From Marseilla massiliensis (GTDB lineage: Bacteria > Bacteroidota > Bacteroidia > Bacteroidales > Bacteroidaceae): DNA of 64,000 bases. Each line of letters starts with the position of its first letter. Positions within the stretch are counted from its first letter, which is position 1. A program made the translations under genes and the position numbers. Location: the NCBI RefSeq assembly GCF_016899955.1, contig NZ_JACJJL010000013.1:1-64000 (forward strand), in the 5' to 3' direction. Shown one piece after another: positions 60,144 through 64,000 of this stretch. Under the pieces are notes generated by a model. That model did not search any database. It was not told the origin of the DNA and worked only from the letters and a program-made list of their open reading frames with translations.

Positions 60144-61022
60144 ATGAAAGCAGATTATCTTCTATTGTGTGTGGCCGTTTGCCTGGTTTCTTGCAGAGAC
60201 AACGGCGCGGGGGCGTCTGCCTCCAAGTCGGCTACACAAGTGAACGTGACATATCCCTGTCTGGGAAACATCAATCAGGAAACAGTGTTGACGGCTGTTA
60301 CGGCCTACCAGGGCAAGTCGGCCGTTTCTGCCCCGGTGGCGTCGTTTGTGGTCTCGGCCCATGTCAAGCCCGGAGTGAAGGTAAAAGCCGGCGACATCCT
60401 TTACCGTCTGGAGAGCAAGGAGCAGCATGCCTTGGGCCATGGCAACCATTATATTGATGTGAAGTCGGCGTGCAACGGCATCGTTCTCGACGTCAATGCC
60501 CAGTCAGGCAGTTATGTCGCCGAGGGCGAAGTGCTTTGTACGGTTGTCGATGCGCGCAGTATGGTCTTTGAGATAAACGTTCCCTATGAACAGAGACAGT
60601 ATGTGAAGGAAGGCAGCCATTGTGTGATCGAACTACCCGATGGTACACGTCTCACCGCCATGGTTAAGTTTCCTTTGGCCACTATGGACGTAGCCTCACA
60701 GTCGGAAAAGGTCGTTGCGGTTGCAAAGGCACCGTTGCTGCCCGAGGGGATGAGCGCAAAGGCTATATTTACGTCGCGTTGCGCGACAAGGGCAGTGGCC
60801 ATTCTTCCAAAGAGTGCCGTTCAGAGCGACGAGACAATGACCGAGTTTTGGATAATGCGACTGGCTGATGACAGCATTGCCGCTAAGGTCATGGTAGTGG
60901 TAGGCAATAGCACCCGAGACAGCATCGAGATATTGTCACCGGCCCTTTCTACCGAAGAAAAAGTGATAAACGAAGGAAGCTATGGTCTGCCAGACAAGGC
61001 CAAGGTCGTTGTAATCCAGTAA
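60144..61022 (+). CDS. Short RND adaptor lipoprotein lacking the alpha-hairpin
   Basis: A 292-residue membrane fusion protein with lipobox CLVSC (Cys about residue 15). First lipoyl half: SAHVKPGVKVKAGDILYRLES; second: KSACNGIVLDVNAQSGSYVAEGEVL. Only about 15-20 residues (KEQHALGHGNHYIDV) join the halves, so the long helical hairpin that usually contacts TolC is absent. A beta-barrel (VFEINVPYEQRQYVKEGSHCVIEL) and membrane-proximal domain follow. The ATG at 60144 is chosen over an in-frame start at 60117 because the lipobox then fits a normal signal length. It sits between TolC and the split pump. Confidence 0.85.
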   Translation: MKADYLLLCVAVCLVSCRDNGAGASASKSATQVNVTYPCLGNINQETVLTAVTAYQGKSAVSAPVASFVVSAHVKPGVKVKAGDILYRLESKEQHALGHGNHYIDVKSACNGIVLDVNAQSGSYVAEGEVLCTVVDARSMVFEINVPYEQRQYVKEGSHCVIELPDGTRLTAMVKFPLATMDVASQSEKVVAVAKAPLLPEGMSAKAIFTSRCATRAVAILPKSAVQSDETMTEFWIMRLADDSIAAKVMVVVGNSTRDSIEILSPALSTEEKVINEGSYGLPDKAKVVVIQ

Positions 61023-61034
61023 ATACGCACAGAC

Positions 61035-62537
61035 ATGGACGCCATAAAAAGAAGGAATTACCATCGCCTTTATGCCAAGCCGATACTTTTTGTAGGCCTG
61101 CTACTCTTGTTGTCGGGCATATACAGCTACAAACAGATGCGGACGAGCCTGTTTCCTGAGGTGCTGTTCACGCGCATCACCGTCATAGCCGATGCCGGGC
61201 AGCAGCCTGTCGACAGGATGCTGATAACGGTAACCAAGCCATTGGAGAGCGCCGTGAAGAAAGTGCAGGGCACCACGGTAGTGAAGAGCAGCACGTCGCG
61301 TGGCAGCTGTGTCATCGATGTTTATTTCAAATGGGGGCTTGACATATATGCGCTCAAGACCCAGCTCGAGAGCCGCATCAACGAGGTGAAAGGCTTCCTG
61401 CAAGCCGGGACGGCCATATCGACAGAAGCGATGAACCAGTCGCTCTTTCCCGTATACGGGTTTACGCTCGAGAGCAACACCCACAGCCGCATTGCGCTGC
61501 GCGATGTCGGCAACCTTGTAGTGAGGCCGATGTTCAGCCATGTCGACGGCATTAGCAATGTAGTTGTGCGAGGCGGCAAGGCAAAAGAGTTTGTGGTCAA
61601 GCCCGATGCAGCCAGGATGTATATGCTGGGCATAACCCCGGCGCAAGTCAAGTCGGCATTTTCAAAGACAAACTTCGTGCTTGGCAATGGCAATGTGGCC
61701 GACTACGGCCGCCTGTACCTGTCGTTGACAGACACACGTATCAACGACTTGGACGATTTGAAAAACACCATCATACGCAATGACGGCAGGCGCATTGTGC
61801 GCTTGCGCGACATTGCCGATGTTGAGATACAGGAGCAGCAGGAGTTCTTGAAGATAAATGCCGACGGCAACGACGCCGTGCTGGTCGACCTGGTTAAGCA
61901 GCCCGGCGTCAACCTTCTCACGTTTGCAAAGGATGTTGAGGCCAAGGCTGACGAGATACGCTCGCAACTTCCCGAAGGCTACGAACTGAAACCATACTAC
62001 AACCAGAGCGCTTTTGTGGGCAGCAGCATACACAGCGTGCTGCGCACTATTTACGAAGGGCTTTTCCTTGCCCTCGCCGTCATGGTGTTGTTTCTCCGTT
62101 CGTGGAGGTCGAGCATGGTTGTCATGCTTACCATTCCCGTCACGGTTGCTTTCAGCATCCTGCTGTGCCACTTGGCCGGGATTACAATCAACGTCATGTC
62201 TTTGGGTGCCATGGCCGCATCGGTGGGGCTCATCATCGATGACGCCATTGTCATAATAGAGCAGATTTACCGCGAGTACGAAGAGCGGCCGGGCATCGAC
62301 CGTTTTACGGCGGTGAGCAGGGCAGTACACGATTTGTTCCCGGCCATGGTCGCATCGTCCCTGGCCACCATTGTCATACACTTCCCGTTCAGGCTCATGA
62401 GCGGGCTTGCGGGCAGTTTTTTCAGGGAATTGTCTGACACGATGATGCTCACCATGGCAGCCTCTTTCCTCGTGACATGGCTGCTGCTGCCTGTCCTTCA
62501 CCTCGTGATGGGATATAAAGGCAAGCCGGGGCGGTAG
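61035..62537 (+). CDS. RND efflux pump, N-terminal half (TM1-TM6)
   Basis: 500 residues equal to the first half of an RND pump: TM1 (PILFVGLLLLLSGIYSYKQM), porter domain PN1/PN2 (FPEVLFTRITVIADAG, LQAGTAISTEAMNQSLFPVYGFTLES), TM2-TM6 with the TM4 proton-relay pair in VGLIIDDAIVIIEQ, and TM6 ending LLLPVLHLVMGYKGKPGR-stop. The second half begins 2 bases later in another frame. Either this is a true half-size pump subunit or a full-length gene broken by one base: adding one G to the GGGG at 62528-62531 would join the two. Similar in feel to CzcA/HME-like or Bacteroidetes RND pumps. Confidence 0.88.
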   Translation: MDAIKRRNYHRLYAKPILFVGLLLLLSGIYSYKQMRTSLFPEVLFTRITVIADAGQQPVDRMLITVTKPLESAVKKVQGTTVVKSSTSRGSCVIDVYFKWGLDIYALKTQLESRINEVKGFLQAGTAISTEAMNQSLFPVYGFTLESNTHSRIALRDVGNLVVRPMFSHVDGISNVVVRGGKAKEFVVKPDAARMYMLGITPAQVKSAFSKTNFVLGNGNVADYGRLYLSLTDTRINDLDDLKNTIIRNDGRRIVRLRDIADVEIQEQQEFLKINADGNDAVLVDLVKQPGVNLLTFAKDVEAKADEIRSQLPEGYELKPYYNQSAFVGSSIHSVLRTIYEGLFLALAVMVLFLRSWRSSMVVMLTIPVTVAFSILLCHLAGITINVMSLGAMAASVGLIIDDAIVIIEQIYREYEERPGIDRFTAVSRAVHDLFPAMVASSLATIVIHFPFRLMSGLAGSFFRELSDTMMLTMAASFLVTWLLLPVLHLVMGYKGKPGR

Positions 62538-62539
62538 GC

Positions 62540-64000
62540 ATGACAGCCCGGGATATGGAAGCCGACTCAATAAGCAAGTTGCATTTTCTAACCAAACTGT
62601 ACCGTAAGCCGGTCTTCGCCGCCGTCTTCATGCTGCTATTATGCCTCGGAGGGTGGTACGCTTCAGGCCGCTTGGCATCAGGGTTCATGCCCGACCTGGA
62701 TGAGGGAACGATAGTGCTTGACTACCATTCGCCGGCCGGCACCGACATAGAAGAGACCGACCGCCTGTGCCGGCAGATGGAGAACATCATTATGAAGCAT
62801 CCGGATGTAGAGACATATTCACGGCGTACGGCTTTGGGAATGTCGTTCAAGACAAGGCCAACCAACTTTGGCGACTATCTCATACAGTTGAAGAAAGACC
62901 GCAAAAAGTCGACACCCGAAGTGATAAGCGACCTCCGGCGCAGCATCTCGCAGGCTGTTCCTCTCATGACCATCGACTTTGGCCAGCGCATTGCCGATTT
63001 GCTTGGCGACCTGATGAGCACGCCAAAGCCCATCGAGATAAAGCTGTTCGGTGATGATTATGCCACTCTACAGAAACTGGCAGCGCATGTAGAGAAGGTC
63101 ATGCAGACCGTTCCGGGCATTGTAGACATAGACAACGGACTGGTGCCGGCAGGGGCTTCGCTGGTGTTTATTCCCCATGAAGACCGGCTATCGCAGTTCG
63201 GCATTTCCCTTGAAGACTTCCAAGAGCAGCTGACTGCCTATACGGGCGGGATACCGCTCAGCCAGAGTGCCGGCGTGATAGAGCCCAACCCGGCACAGGC
63301 CGCAATGACCGGAGGATTGCAAATTGGGTCGATACAGGATGGCGAACAGATGCGGCGGATACTCTTTCGGTTCACCGACTTTGCCGACAACTCGCCGGAA
63401 CTGTTGCAGCGACAGCCCATCTTCCTGCCCGACGGCACCACACGTCCGTTGTCGTACTTTTGTGATGTCATAGTTAATCCGGGCGAGATAGAGCAACGGC
63501 GCGAAGACTTGAAGAGCAACATCACGCTGACTGCCAGGCTCGAAAACCGTGACTTGGGTAGCGCTGTCGACGCTCTGCGCCAGGCCTTAGGCCACCAATT
63601 GACCCTGCCGTCGGGCTACAGCCTGTCGTTTGGCGGTGCTTACGCCGAGCAGCAGCAGTCGTTCAAGGAACTGGCTACGATACTCTGCCTTGCTACATTG
63701 CTCGTTCTTACGGTGCTTATGTTCTTGCTTCGTGAATGGTGGCTGTCTATTGTGGTGCTCGCCATATCGCTGACAGGCATTTGCGGTTGCCTCTTGGCGC
63801 TGTGGTTAACAGGCACTCCTCTCAATGTGAGCAGCTATACGGGCATCATAATGATAGTGGGCATCTTGGCAGAAAACTCCATTTTCACCGTGTGGCAATA
63901 CAAAATGAACCTCAGGCGCGGCGGCACTCCCGACGAGGCAGTAGACTATGCCATCGCCCTTCGCATTCGCCCGAAGCTCATGACGGCCATTGGCGCCGTG
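62540..64000 (+). CDS. RND efflux pump, C-terminal half (TM7 onward), partial at window end
   Basis: An open frame from ATG 62540 running off the window (487 codons visible). It starts with a cytoplasmic lead (TARDMEADSISKLHFLTKLYRKP), TM7, then FMPDLDEGTIVLDYHSPAGTD, a conserved start of the second porter domain in heavy-metal/Bacteroidetes RND pumps, and reaches TM10 IIMIVGILAENSIFTVWQYK and the loop ALRIRPKLMTAIGAV. TM10 carries Glu where drug pumps carry Lys. Two bases separate it from the N-half stop. The frame is closed upstream by TAA at 62516, so a single-base frameshift in 62519-62537 could have separated it from the N-half. Confidence 0.87.
   Translation, partial: MTARDMEADSISKLHFLTKLYRKPVFAAVFMLLLCLGGWYASGRLASGFMPDLDEGTIVLDYHSPAGTDIEETDRLCRQMENIIMKHPDVETYSRRTALGMSFKTRPTNFGDYLIQLKKDRKKSTPEVISDLRRSISQAVPLMTIDFGQRIADLLGDLMSTPKPIEIKLFGDDYATLQKLAAHVEKVMQTVPGIVDIDNGLVPAGASLVFIPHEDRLSQFGISLEDFQEQLTAYTGGIPLSQSAGVIEPNPAQAAMTGGLQIGSIQDGEQMRRILFRFTDFADNSPELLQRQPIFLPDGTTRPLSYFCDVIVNPGEIEQRREDLKSNITLTARLENRDLGSAVDALRQALGHQLTLPSGYSLSFGGAYAEQQQSFKELATILCLATLLVLTVLMFLLREWWLSIVVLAISLTGICGCLLALWLTGTPLNVSSYTGIIMIVGILAENSIFTVWQYKMNLRRGGTPDEAVDYAIALRIRPKLMTAIGAV

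Overview
The window looks like a chromosomal segment of a Bacteroidales bacterium, most likely Prevotellaceae-like. The main reasons are the promoters, which repeatedly show the Bacteroidetes pattern TTTG, a spacer of about 19-20 bases, then TAnnTTTG; a bacterial serine palmitoyltransferase; a BtuB/BtuG-type surface vitamin B12 system; Bacteroidales-restricted families (DUF4296, DUF3256, DUF4878, a TamL-like protein); and a Prevotella-style C-terminal sorting tail. Apart from the first ~2 kb, which look like the edge of an accessory region, this is mostly core chromosome. Family names and the few literature links are from memory; no search was run.

Layout. 0-2 kb: a secreted protein of unknown function, a small Imm17-like membrane protein and degraded sequence. 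2.2-7.7 kb: a complete MFP-RND-TolC efflux operon. 8-10 kb: a GH25 lysozyme-like protein and a zinc-ribbon membrane protein. 11-14 kb: a minus-strand operon (lipid kinase, NUDIX hydrolase, Cys-rich membrane peptide) divergent from serine palmitoyltransferase, then tRNA-Pro. 15-22 kb: 2-keto-3-deoxygluconate kinase and KDPG aldolase, then a large TPR sensor kinase, its response regulator and a membrane protein. 22-31 kb: flavodoxin, a divergent 2-epimerase homologue, and a cobalamin-riboswitch operon (btuB, btuG, a btuH-like gene, btuF, btuC). 31-38 kb: GH2 glycosidase, PerR-like regulator with rubrerythrin, fucO and a DnaJ-like protein. 38-47 kb: a tightly overlapping operon ileS, dksA-like, lspA, DUF4296, a small protein, a nucleoside transporter, a bifunctional-nuclease-like protein and rsmE. 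47-53 kb: a candidate small RNA, a SpoU methyltransferase, a TamL-like protein, a metallo-hydrolase and a DEAD-box helicase. 53-58 kb: serC, serA, DUF1015, a YigZ-like gene and tRNA-Ser. 58.8-64 kb: a second efflux operon in which the RND pump is split into two half-size reading frames, with the second running off the end.

The most unusual signal is a family of seven dispersed intergenic arrays. Each is four imperfect units of exactly 22 bp (88 bp) with a core close to GGCCNGTTT, all on the + strand. In the best copies the unit junctions form AAACGG-N-CCGTTT palindromes. They are noncoding (22 is not a multiple of 3) and look like protein-binding arrays or a small repeat family. Other leads are an orphan promoter-hairpin-terminator cassette at 47.4 kb, the split RND pump with a hairpin-less adaptor protein, a 19-bp-arm palindrome over the perR promoter, and an isoleucyl-tRNA synthetase whose HIGH motif reads GIHH.
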